Shown here: positions 1 through 6,876 of the stretch, in pieces
Layout of the letters: each line of letters starts with the position of its first letter
Position numbering within the stretch: position 1 is the first letter of the stretch
Assembly: GCA_947503585.1 (NCBI GenBank)
Contig: CANNEJ010000030.1
Coordinates: 1-10,412 of the forward strand
Source of the DNA: Anaerolineales bacterium
GTDB taxonomy: Bacteria; Chloroflexota; Anaerolineae; Anaerolineales; UBA11657
Reading direction: 5' to 3'
Length of the DNA: 10,412 nucleotides
Made by a program: the position numbers and the translations under genes
Notes under the pieces: model-generated
Database searches by the model: none
What the model saw: only the letters and a program-made list of their open reading frames with translations
What the model was told of the DNA's origin: nothing

Positions 1-77
1 TCCGCAAGGGCAACACCGGGGTGTACCAGTACTGGCTGGACTTCTTTGGGAAGGGCTTAAACCAACCCGCAGAGTAG
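1..77 (+). CDS. 3' end of a gene, probably ABC importer substrate-binding protein (partial)
   Basis: Reading in the frame that starts at base 3 gives 24 residues (RKGNTGVYQYWLDFFGKGLN, then QPAE) and a TAG stop at 75-77. The aromatic-rich, non-repetitive composition looks like real protein, whereas frame 1 stops at 58-60. The gene lies directly upstream of a DppB-like and a DppC-like permease and is followed by a terminator, which is the usual place of a family 5 (peptide/nickel type) solute-binding protein. That assignment rests mainly on context; the visible tail is too short to show a family motif. The rest of the gene lies outside the window. Confidence 0.5.
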   Translation, partial: RKGNTGVYQYWLDFFGKGLNQPAE

Positions 78-99
78 TCCGCAGGTTACAGCAATCTGC

Positions 100-136
100 A
101 AAGCAGGATGGGCCATCCCCATCCTGCTTTTATTTA
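100..136 (+). terminator. Rho-independent terminator between binding-protein and permease genes
   Basis: A perfect 13-bp inverted repeat (100-112 with 118-130; arm AAAGCAGGATGGG) encloses a 5-base loop and runs into TTTTATTTAAT. The U-rich tail follows the stem directly, as expected for an intrinsic terminator reading rightward. It lies 22 bases after the stop of the upstream gene and about 90 bases before the first permease gene. It may end the upstream message completely, or only partly so that the binding protein is made in excess over the membrane subunits. Confidence 0.85.
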
Positions 137-180
137 ATAACTGTGCGCACCACACCTGCAACTAACAAATGCCACTGAGG

Positions 181-186
181 TAAAAT
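181..186 (+). promoter_or_regulatory. Possible -10 element for the permease genes
   Basis: TAAAAT lies 40 bases before the dppB-like ATG, inside a small dyad (GGTA, AAA, TACC at 179-189). The best -35-like hexamer, CTGCAA at 156-161, is 19 bases upstream, which is longer than the ideal 17. A promoter is expected here because a strong terminator precedes it, but the match is weak. Confidence 0.2.
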
Positions 187-226
187 ACCAGAAGCAATTC
201 CCCATTGCTTTTGGTTCCGCACCCGC

Positions 227-1303
227 ATGCTATCTTTCATCGTCCGTCGGCTACTACTGCTGTTTCCGGTTCTGACCGGGATTCTGGTGGTTACCTTCAC
301 CATTACCCGCATGATTCCCGGCGACCCATGCGATGTGATGCTGGGAGAAAAAGCAACCAAGGCGAAATGCAAAATCTTCAAACAGCACTATGGGCTTGAC
401 AAGACAATTCCGGAACAGTTCGCTCGCTACATGCTGAATGTGGCGCAGGGAGATTTTGGCACCACAATCCGCGACCGGCGCGCGGTATCTGATGTAATTG
501 CCGAGCGCCTGCCACTGACCATCGAGCTGACGATACTCGCAACTGTGTTTGCATCCACCGTTGGCATACTGCTCGGCGTTGTCGCCGCACTTAATCGCAA
601 CAGCACAGCCGACACCGCCACAATGGTCTTCGCCAACATCGGCGTGTCCATGCCCATATTTTGGCTCGGGCTGCTGCTCGCGTACTTTTTTTCACTTACC
701 CTGAAAGACACGCCTTTCTACATTCCGCCTTCATCGCGCCTGTCCCCGGGCGTATCGATTGTGCCCCTCGCAAAAGTCTGGGGACTGCAAAACCTTAAGG
801 GTTTCCAGCGCTTTATGCTCCTGCTGGTCTCCAACTCCGCGATCCTCAATGCGCTGCTGACCGGCAACACAAAGCTGCTCAAGGATGCGCTCTGGCACTT
901 GATCCTGCCGGCACTAGCGGTTGGCACCATCTCGCTGTCTGTAATTGCGCGCATGACGCGCTCCAGCCTGCTCGATGTACTCGGCGCGGACTTTGTGCGC
1001 ACTGCGCGCTCCAAAGGGTTGCGCGAGCGGCTCGTAATTTATCGCCACGGCCTGCGCAACGCCCTGATCCCCATTGTTACGATCATCGGGCTGCAAATTG
1101 GCAGCTTGCTGTCCGGCGCAGTGCTCACCGAAACCATCTTTGCGCTGCCCGGCATCGGCTCGCGGGCGGTCGAGGCAATTCTTTCACGCGACTATCCGGT
1201 CATTCAGGGATTCTCCGTGCTGGTCGCGGTGATATTTGTGTTCACAAATCTGATTGTAGACATATCGTACGCTTACTTGGACCCGCGCATCCGCCTCAAG
1301 TAA
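227..1303 (+). CDS. DppB-like ABC transporter permease
   Basis: The 358-residue product is an inner-membrane subunit of a peptide/nickel-type ABC importer (binding-protein-dependent transport permease family). It begins with MLSFIVRRLLLLFPVLTGIL, the usual first membrane helix of DppB/OppB proteins, followed by MIPGDP (29-34) and the conserved GLDKTIPEQFARY stretch (56-68). About six membrane segments are visible. The EAA-type loop that contacts the ATPase lies at about 253-283 (ADFVRTARSKGLRE, then RHGLRNALIP), and the C terminus YAYLDPRIR is typical. A linker of about 60 residues at 165-225 enlarges the loop before the fourth helix, as in several DppB homologues. The ATG start matches the family start although no Shine-Dalgarno sequence precedes it. 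The partner permease starts four bases after the stop. The substrate (peptide, nickel or sugar) cannot be told from a permease alone. Confidence 0.93.
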   Translation: MLSFIVRRLLLLFPVLTGILVVTFTITRMIPGDPCDVMLGEKATKAKCKIFKQHYGLDKTIPEQFARYMLNVAQGDFGTTIRDRRAVSDVIAERLPLTIELTILATVFASTVGILLGVVAALNRNSTADTATMVFANIGVSMPIFWLGLLLAYFFSLTLKDTPFYIPPSSRLSPGVSIVPLAKVWGLQNLKGFQRFMLLLVSNSAILNALLTGNTKLLKDALWHLILPALAVGTISLSVIARMTRSSLLDVLGADFVRTARSKGLRERLVIYRHGLRNALIPIVTIIGLQIGSLLSGAVLTETIFALPGIGSRAVEAILSRDYPVIQGFSVLVAVIFVFTNLIVDISYAYLDPRIRLK

Positions 1304-1307
1304 AACC

Positions 1308-2234
1308 ATGACCGCCGCCACCGCAGAATTACCGCTCGTCGCCAGCAGCCCGATTGCCGACGAATCACCGGCGCGCCTCGCGCTGCGCCGGCTGCTGCAG
1401 CACCGCTCGGCGCAAGTTGGCTTTGTAATGCTACTGCTGCTGATATTAACAGCCCTGTTTGCCGACCGCATTGCACCCTTCGACCCGCTGCTCCCGCTGG
1501 AGAATGTTGTGCGGCGCAGCACGCCCTGCATCCACCTGCTGGGCTGCGCAGCCGACCAGCCGCAGCACTTGATGGGCATTGACGGCAACAACCGCGATTT
1601 ATTCTCGCGCGTGGTATACGGCTCGCGCCTGTCGCTGCAGGTGGGCATCACCACTGTATCGGCTGCGATTTTGGTGGGCGGGCTGCTGGGTGCACTGGCC
1701 GGGTTTCTGGGCGGCTGGCCGGATGACCTGATCATGCGCGCCCTGGATATCTTGATGGCGTTCCCAAGCCTGCTGCTCGCAATCTCAATTGTGGCGGTGC
1801 TGGGCCCGGGCCTGATAAATTCACTGCTGGCGATTGCTATCACAGAAATACCGGTCTACGCCCGTGTGGTGCGAGCCGGCGTAGTAGCGGTGAAGGACCA
1901 TGACTTTGTAACCGCATCGCGGGCGCTGGGCGCATCCCGCATGCGACTGCTGTTTGTGCGGGTGCTGCCCAGCTCACTCACCCCGCTAATTGTGCAGGGC
2001 ACACTTGGCATTGCGACCGCAATTTTGTCAGCCGCAGCGCTCAGCTTCCTTGGGCTTGGCGCAGAGTTCCCCATTCCCGAATGGGGCTTGATGCTTGGCG
2101 AAGAACGCAACAGCGTTTTCAATGCACCGCACCTGGTCCTGTTCCCCGGCATCGCGATCATGGTCACAGTACTGTCCTTCAATCTAATCGGGGACGGCCT
2201 GCGCGACGCACTTGATCCGCGGTTACATCACTAA
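1308..2234 (+). CDS. DppC-like ABC transporter permease
   Basis: The 308-residue product is the second membrane subunit, expected to pair with the DppB-like protein. After a variable N terminus comes the first membrane helix (about 36-54), the periplasmic segment ending GIDGNNRDLFSRVVYGSRLS (90-109), which is the classic family signature, and then further helices. The EAA loop is at about 199-230 (DFVTASRALGASRMRLLFVR), followed by AALSFLGLGAEFPIPEWG and a C terminus ending LRDALDPRL. The first periplasmic loop is somewhat long and contains two cysteines (C74 and C80). The gene follows its partner by four bases and is surely co-transcribed. No ATPase genes (dppD/dppF type) follow; the next gene belongs to a different pathway, so the ATPases must be encoded elsewhere, or upstream of the window. 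Confidence 0.93.
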   Translation: MTAATAELPLVASSPIADESPARLALRRLLQHRSAQVGFVMLLLLILTALFADRIAPFDPLLPLENVVRRSTPCIHLLGCAADQPQHLMGIDGNNRDLFSRVVYGSRLSLQVGITTVSAAILVGGLLGALAGFLGGWPDDLIMRALDILMAFPSLLLAISIVAVLGPGLINSLLAIAITEIPVYARVVRAGVVAVKDHDFVTASRALGASRMRLLFVRVLPSSLTPLIVQGTLGIATAILSAAALSFLGLGAEFPIPEWGLMLGEERNSVFNAPHLVLFPGIAIMVTVLSFNLIGDGLRDALDPRLHH

Positions 2235-2357
2235 AGTTACACAACCGCAGCCCGCCTGCCTGCCGCTGCCCGCCCGCAAGCGTGAACTAAACCAGCCAAA
2301 AACCGGCGGCACTCTTACTTGACCGCCTGCTGACAGATAATTCCCGCCTGCCCGCCA

Positions 2358-2367
2358 ATAAATTTAT
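2358..2367. repeat. Perfect 10-bp AT palindrome upstream of ppk1
   Basis: ATAAATTTAT is its own reverse complement and stands out as an AT island in a GC-rich gap. It lies about 70 bases upstream of the expected ppk1 transcription start. It could be an operator, an UP-like element, or chance. The same gap also has a 10-base direct repeat, CCCGCCTGCC, at 2251-2260 and 2343-2352. I see no convincing Pho-box and no T-tailed terminator after the permease genes. Confidence 0.25.
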
Positions 2368-2421
2368 CGAAGTTTTAACCATCTAGCCGGTCAGCCAAAC
2401 CCGGCAGATATCTTGCATGGT

Positions 2422-2427
2422 TATAAT
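2422..2427 (+). promoter_or_regulatory. Consensus -10 box giving a probably leaderless ppk1 mRNA
   Basis: TATAAT ends seven bases before the ppk1 ATG (2435), so transcription would be expected to start at or within a base or two of that ATG. There is no good -35 hexamer at 16-18 bases upstream and no Shine-Dalgarno sequence between the box and the ATG. The perfect -10 match and its placement fit the arrangement of leaderless bacterial messages. Confidence 0.5.
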
Positions 2428-2434
2428 GTGAACT

Positions 2435-4633
2435 ATGGCACCCGAAGTACAAATTGCGCCTGCGCATGCTACCGGCGCACACGGGGTGAACGGCCACTTG
2501 GATAAAGATTCGCCGACGCTGTACCTCAACCGCGAATTGAGCCTGCTTGAATTCCAGCGGCGCGTGCTCGAAGAAGCGCAAGACGCGCGCAATCCACTGC
2601 TTGAGCGCGTGCGCTTCATTTCAATTTTAGCCTCCAATCTCGATGAATTTTTTATGGTGCGCGTGGGCGGCCTAATGCTGCAGATCGGCGCCGGGGTCAC
2701 CGAGTCCGGACCGGACGGCTTATCGCCGAGCGGGCAACTGGCTGCAGTGCGCAAACTGGCCGCGGACCTAATGAGCGCGGCCCAAACCTGCTTCACTGAG
2801 CAGCTGCTCCCAGCCCTGGCAGCCAGCCGTATTTTTGTTCACAACTACGCCGACTTGAGCGGCGACCAGCTGCAGCGCGCCCAAGATTATTTCTCGCAAA
2901 TTGTTTTTCCAGTGCTCACGCCGCTGGCTTTCGATCCCGGACATCCATTTCCGCACATCTCCAACCTAAGCCTGAACCTGGCTGTGGAAGTGTGCCGCCG
3001 CGATGGCCAACGCCAGTTTGCTCGCGTAAAAGTACCGGACACGCTGCCACGCCTCGTGCCATTGCGGCGCCCGGCAGAGTCGCCAGTGCGCCCGGCCAGC
3101 GCATCCGCCGACCAGCACTTTGTTTGGATGGAACAGCTGATTGCGGCGAACGCCAGCCGGCTCTTCCCGGGCACTGAAATCATGGCTGCGCAGGCATTCC
3201 ATGTAACCCGCAATGCAGACATGCACATTCAAGAGCTGGAAGCCGGCGACCTGCTGGAAACAATGGAACAAAGCGTGCGCGAGAGGCGCTTCGGTGATGT
3301 GGTGCGCCTGTGCCTGGCGCACGAAATGTCTGAACAAATGCGGGCTCTGCTGCTCGAGAATCTTGAAGTTGACGCGAACGACGCGTATACCATTGAAAGT
3401 GCGCTTAACTTGAAAGACATTGCAGAACTGGCAAAGCTGGATCGACCAGCGCTGAAATATCCCACCTTTGTGCCGGGAATGCCGGCCGTACTCCGTGACA
3501 GCAGTATATTCCGCGTGCTGGCCAACGGACCGCTGCTGGTGCATCATCCCTACGACTCATTCCAAACTGTACTCCAATTCTTTAGCGAGGCTGCCGCCGA
3601 CCCGGACGTGCTTGCCATCAAACAAACGATGTACCGCATGGGATCCAACCCGCCGGTGGTGCAAGCCTTGCTGGACGCACAGGCCAACCACAAGCAAGTG
3701 GCCGTGCTGGTGGAACTAAAGGCGCGCTTCGACGAAGTCAGCAACATCGGCTGGGCGCGTACGCTGGAAAATGAAGGTGTGCATGTCACCTACGGCCTGC
3801 TGGGCCTCAAAACACACTCAAAAATTGTGCTAGTGGTGCGCCGCGAAGGCGAGCGCATCCGCCGCTACATGCATCTTGGCACCGGCAACTACAATGCCGG
3901 CACCGCCCAGGTGTATGAAGACTTTGGTCTTTTCACATGCGATGAAGAACTGGGAGCCGATGCATCTGAGTTGTTCAATTACCTCACAGGCTACGCCGAG
4001 CAGCACAACTTCCGCAAACTGCTGGTAGCGCCCGTCAATATGCGCAGCGGCCTCACGGCGTTGATCGCGCGCGAGATCGAGCACCAGCTAGCGGGCCGCG
4101 GCGGCCATCTAATTTTCAAACTTAACGCACTTACTGATCCGCGCATAATTCAGCAGCTATACACCGCCTCACAAAACGGAGTGCAGGTGGACCTGCTGGT
4201 GCGCGGTATGTGCTCGCTGCGCCCGGGCGTACCCGGCATCAGCGATAACATTCGCGTATCCAGCGTACTCGGACGCTTTTTGGAACATAGCCGCCTTTAC
4301 TACTTCCTGAATGGCGGTGAAGAAACGGTGTATCTTGGCAGCGCCGACTTAATGCCCCGCAGCCTGGACCGGCGCGTGGAGCTGCTCTTCCCGGTGGAAG
4401 ACGCCGCGCACAAACGCTACCTGCGCGACACAGTGCTGCAGGCCCACCTGAACGACAACACCTCCAGCCGCAGTATGCAACCCGACGGCCATTACAAGCG
4501 CAACACACCGCAAAAGGGCGCCGCACCACTGGCAGTGCAGGATCACCTGCTTGCCCTGCGCACCACCCGCCCAGCCACAGAAGTTCCCGGGCCGGCCAAG
4601 CTGGAACCCAGTCTCCGCAAGAAACGAAAATGA
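2435..4633 (+). CDS. ppk1: Polyphosphate kinase 1
   Basis: This enzyme transfers the gamma phosphate of ATP onto a growing inorganic polyphosphate chain, reversibly, through a phosphohistidine intermediate. The 732 residues span the whole family. The N-terminal domain starts YLNRELSLLEFQRRVLEEA (30-48) and includes SNLDEFFMVRVGG (67-79), whose Asn contacts ATP. The core includes LLVHHPYDSF (367-376), AIKQTMYRMGSNPPVV (394-409) and LVELKARFDE (425-434). The two catalytic histidines of the family are H461 (GLKTHSKIVLV) and H618 (GRFLEHSRLYYF), and the conserved MHLGTGNYN is at 479-487. After the core ends near residue 690 there is a tail of about 40 residues, poorly conserved in appearance and ending in RKKRK. 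The ATG has no ribosome binding site but a TATAAT box sits seven bases before it. The stop overlaps the next start (ATGA), so it heads a translationally coupled operon. Confidence 0.97.
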   Translation: MAPEVQIAPAHATGAHGVNGHLDKDSPTLYLNRELSLLEFQRRVLEEAQDARNPLLERVRFISILASNLDEFFMVRVGGLMLQIGAGVTESGPDGLSPSGQLAAVRKLAADLMSAAQTCFTEQLLPALAASRIFVHNYADLSGDQLQRAQDYFSQIVFPVLTPLAFDPGHPFPHISNLSLNLAVEVCRRDGQRQFARVKVPDTLPRLVPLRRPAESPVRPASASADQHFVWMEQLIAANASRLFPGTEIMAAQAFHVTRNADMHIQELEAGDLLETMEQSVRERRFGDVVRLCLAHEMSEQMRALLLENLEVDANDAYTIESALNLKDIAELAKLDRPALKYPTFVPGMPAVLRDSSIFRVLANGPLLVHHPYDSFQTVLQFFSEAAADPDVLAIKQTMYRMGSNPPVVQALLDAQANHKQVAVLVELKARFDEVSNIGWARTLENEGVHVTYGLLGLKTHSKIVLVVRREGERIRRYMHLGTGNYNAGTAQVYEDFGLFTCDEELGADASELFNYLTGYAEQHNFRKLLVAPVNMRSGLTALIAREIEHQLAGRGGHLIFKLNALTDPRIIQQLYTASQNGVQVDLLVRGMCSLRPGVPGISDNIRVSSVLGRFLEHSRLYYFLNGGEETVYLGSADLMPRSLDRRVELLFPVEDAAHKRYLRDTVLQAHLNDNTSSRSMQPDGHYKRNTPQKGAAPLAVQDHLLALRTTRPATEVPGPAKLEPSLRKKRK

Positions 4634-6396
4634 CGCCCGGCGCGGGCACACCACCGCTTCGCGGTGAGCTGGCGCGCCTTTTGCGCCAGCCGCTTTCCGC
4701 AGCAGCCCGCGACCGGGCGCACGCCCTGCTCGCCCTGGAACGCGGCGTGCCTGCGGCAACGCTTGCCACAGAATTACAAATACCCGTACAGCGCGTGCGC
4801 GCCTGGCAGCGCAGCTACGCCTTGCGCGGCTCCGCCGCCATAATTGCCGCCCACCCGCCCGCCAGGGACGAAGCGCTTCGCACACCCGTCACACTCGCTG
4901 CGCTGCAGCAGGCGCACAACACAAACTCCGCCAGTGCTGCCGCTGTCGTTCAAATCGCAGCCGCCTTCTTCAGCCAGACAGCCGACCGGCACCGCCTCGG
5001 AAAGCGCAGCCGGCAACTGCTGCTGCATGCCGCCGCGCTGCACAATCTCGAAGCGCGGCCCGCCGCCAGCGCACTTGCCATTCAAACCCATCCGCTAATT
5101 TTGCTGTCGGCCACAACGCAGCGCACTGTGGCGGTACTGGTGCGCGCGCAGCGCGGCAGCTTCGGCAAAGTGCAGCGCCGCCTGCAAGCACTGCCCGGCA
5201 CCACCGCAGCTCAAACCACAGAACTCATTTGGCTGACGGCCCTGCTGCGGATTGCGGCCCGGCTGCCAGCCGCCTGTCGTGCATCCGCCGCCCTGCAGCT
5301 CGCCGATCAACCCACCCCCGGCGTGGTGTTGGAATTTGGTGGCGCCCAGGTGCTGGCCGGCGTGGCGGCCCTAAGGCGCGAGACAAAGTTTTTCACGGCG
5401 GCCACCGGCCAACCGCTAATGCTCAACTTGCGCCTGCCGCCCGCGCTGCGCGCGCTTGCCCGCGCTGCCCGCAAAGGCAAGGAGCCGGAGCTGCTGCCAA
5501 ACGCCCCGGTAGCCGAAACGGCGCGCCTAATTCTGCGCCAGCAACTTGCCAATTTGCTGCACCACACGCGCAATCTGGCGCGCCGCGAAGACGCTGAGGA
5601 CGTGCACCAATTGCGCGTTAGCACGCGCCGCCTGCGCGCCGCGAGCGCTCTTTTTTCGGCCAGCTTGGATGCGCACGCGCTGAAGCCATTCGTGCGCGCA
5701 CTGCGCACGGCTGGCCGCGTGTTTGGGCGCGTTCGTGACCTGGATGTTTTGCTGGAGAAACTCACCGCTCATCACGCGCAGCTGCCAAATCCCCAACAAA
5801 GCGGCCTTGATTCATTAATCACATATCTCCGGCAACAGCAGGCCACTGCCCGCGCCACAGCGCTGCAGTACTTGCACGGCATCGACCATCAAGCATTTAT
5901 CCTGGAGTTTGGTGCGTTCCTGATGCACCCGCCACAGCCCGCAGTAACCGGGCCACATCCGGTGCTGGCATGCGATGCCGCGCCGCAGCTGATCTACGCC
6001 CGCCTCGCTGAGGTGCGCGCCTTTCTACCGCATTTGCAAAACGCTTCGCTCGCCGACCTGCACGATCTTCGCATTGACTTCAAAAAGCTGCGCTATGCAA
6101 TCGACTTCTTCCGGCCGCTGCTGGGTGCCGAAGTCAAAACCTTAATCGGCTACCTAAAACGAATCCAAGATGTGCTCGGTGACTTGAATGACGCCGATGT
6201 GGCTTGCGCCATGCTGCGCCAGGCGCTGAACGACGACCCCGCCTTGCAATTGCAATACTGGGACATCAACGCGTACATCACTGTCCGCGAAACAGAGCGC
6301 ACTGCGTTACAAGCAGCATTTCCGGCCGTCTGCGCCGAGCACTTTGCCACGGCGGCATTCCAGCAGCAGCTAGCCAGCGCCGTGGCCGCCCGTTAG
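4630..6396 (+). CDS. Helix-turn-helix / degenerate Ppx-HD / CHAD three-part protein
   Basis: CHAD domains are histidine-rich helical modules that bind polyphosphate. This 588-residue protein has three parts. Residues about 25-62 form a transposase-style helix-turn-helix (RAHALLALERG, PAATLATELQIPVQRVRAW). Residues about 100-270 align with the C-terminal HD domain of the Ppx encoded two genes downstream, but the metal ligands are gone: the HD pair is HN (138-139) and the later Asp is Pro213. Residues about 295-575 are CHAD, with its two signature helices VHQLRVSTRRLRAA (325-338) and DLHDLRIDFKKLRYA (476-490), rich in the His, Arg and Lys that line the polyP groove. The protein is alanine-rich. 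Its ATG overlaps the ppk1 stop by four bases, and sixA follows with no gap. No signal peptide is present, so it should be cytoplasmic, possibly on polyP granules. CHAD is certain; the other two domains are my reading, and DNA binding is inferred. Confidence 0.9.
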   Translation: MTPGAGTPPLRGELARLLRQPLSAAARDRAHALLALERGVPAATLATELQIPVQRVRAWQRSYALRGSAAIIAAHPPARDEALRTPVTLAALQQAHNTNSASAAAVVQIAAAFFSQTADRHRLGKRSRQLLLHAAALHNLEARPAASALAIQTHPLILLSATTQRTVAVLVRAQRGSFGKVQRRLQALPGTTAAQTTELIWLTALLRIAARLPAACRASAALQLADQPTPGVVLEFGGAQVLAGVAALRRETKFFTAATGQPLMLNLRLPPALRALARAARKGKEPELLPNAPVAETARLILRQQLANLLHHTRNLARREDAEDVHQLRVSTRRLRAASALFSASLDAHALKPFVRALRTAGRVFGRVRDLDVLLEKLTAHHAQLPNPQQSGLDSLITYLRQQQATARATALQYLHGIDHQAFILEFGAFLMHPPQPAVTGPHPVLACDAAPQLIYARLAEVRAFLPHLQNASLADLHDLRIDFKKLRYAIDFFRPLLGAEVKTLIGYLKRIQDVLGDLNDADVACAMLRQALNDDPALQLQYWDINAYITVRETERTALQAAFPAVCAEHFATAAFQQQLASAVAAR

Positions 6397-6873
6397 ATGC
6401 GCCTCTACTTTCTGCGCCACGGACTTGCCGGCGACAGCACCACGTGGACCGGCGCCGACGAGCAGCGCCCGCTCACACCCGAAGGCGTAGCCCGCATGCA
6501 GGTGAGCGCGCGCACAATCAGCGCGCTTGCCCTCGACCTGGACGAAATAATCACAAGCCCATACGTACGCGCCCGCCAAACTGCGGACATCGTTGCCGCG
6601 CAACTCGGCCTGCCGGTAACCGCGCATGCCGGCCTGGTTCCCGGCTTCAGCTTTCCCATGCTGGAACGGCTGCTAAACACGCGCCTGCAAGCCGGCGCGC
6701 TGCTGCTGGTCGGCCACGAGGACGACTTCAGCCAGCTGATTGGCCGGCTGATGGGCGGTGGCCGGGTGGTTATGAAAAAGGGCAGTCTCGCGCGCGTGGA
6801 CCTGCTGCAGTTGCAGCCTCCGGCCGGCATTTTGAGCTGGCTGCTGCCCCCCAAGCTTTTAGCCAGTGAATAG
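6397..6873 (+). CDS. sixA: SixA-like phosphohistidine phosphatase
   Basis: This 158-residue protein belongs to the histidine phosphatase (phosphoglycerate mutase-like) superfamily, SixA branch, which removes phosphate from phosphohistidine in proteins. The signature LRHGLA places the nucleophilic His at residue 8. SPYVRARQTADIV (54-66) carries the phosphate-binding Arg, and VGHEDDFSQLI (105-115) carries the second catalytic His at 107. The length and the C-terminal run ILSWLLPPKLL match the short SixA form and not the longer mutases. The ATG follows the CHAD stop immediately, with no ribosome binding site, so translation probably depends on coupling. In this operon a plausible but unproven target is the phosphohistidine of PPK1; a sugar- or nucleotide-phosphatase role cannot be excluded. 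Confidence 0.88.
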   Translation: MRLYFLRHGLAGDSTTWTGADEQRPLTPEGVARMQVSARTISALALDLDEIITSPYVRARQTADIVAAQLGLPVTAHAGLVPGFSFPMLERLLNTRLQAGALLLVGHEDDFSQLIGRLMGGGRVVMKKGSLARVDLLQLQPPAGILSWLLPPKLLASE

Positions 6874-6876
6874 CCT

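Noticed and set aside
1184..1843. 219-codon minus-strand frame across the permease junction
   Set aside because: Antisense to two clear permease genes and lacking any domain-like pattern.
2305..2327. Hairpin after the DppC-like gene as a terminator
   Set aside because: Only five base pairs with a 13-base loop and no following T run.
2319..2341. TTGACC with GATAAT as a promoter upstream of ppk1
   Set aside because: The spacing is only 11 bases, too short for a sigma-70-type promoter; the TATAAT at 2422 is a better -10 candidate.
2235..2434. Pho-box (phosphate regulon site) before ppk1
   Set aside because: Looked for paired CTGTCAT-like or TTAACA-like half-sites at 11-bp spacing and found none.
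6204..6869. 221-codon plus-strand frame overlapping the end of the CHAD gene and sixA
   Set aside because: The product is Arg/His/Pro-rich low-complexity sequence; both overlapped genes have conserved motifs in their own frames.
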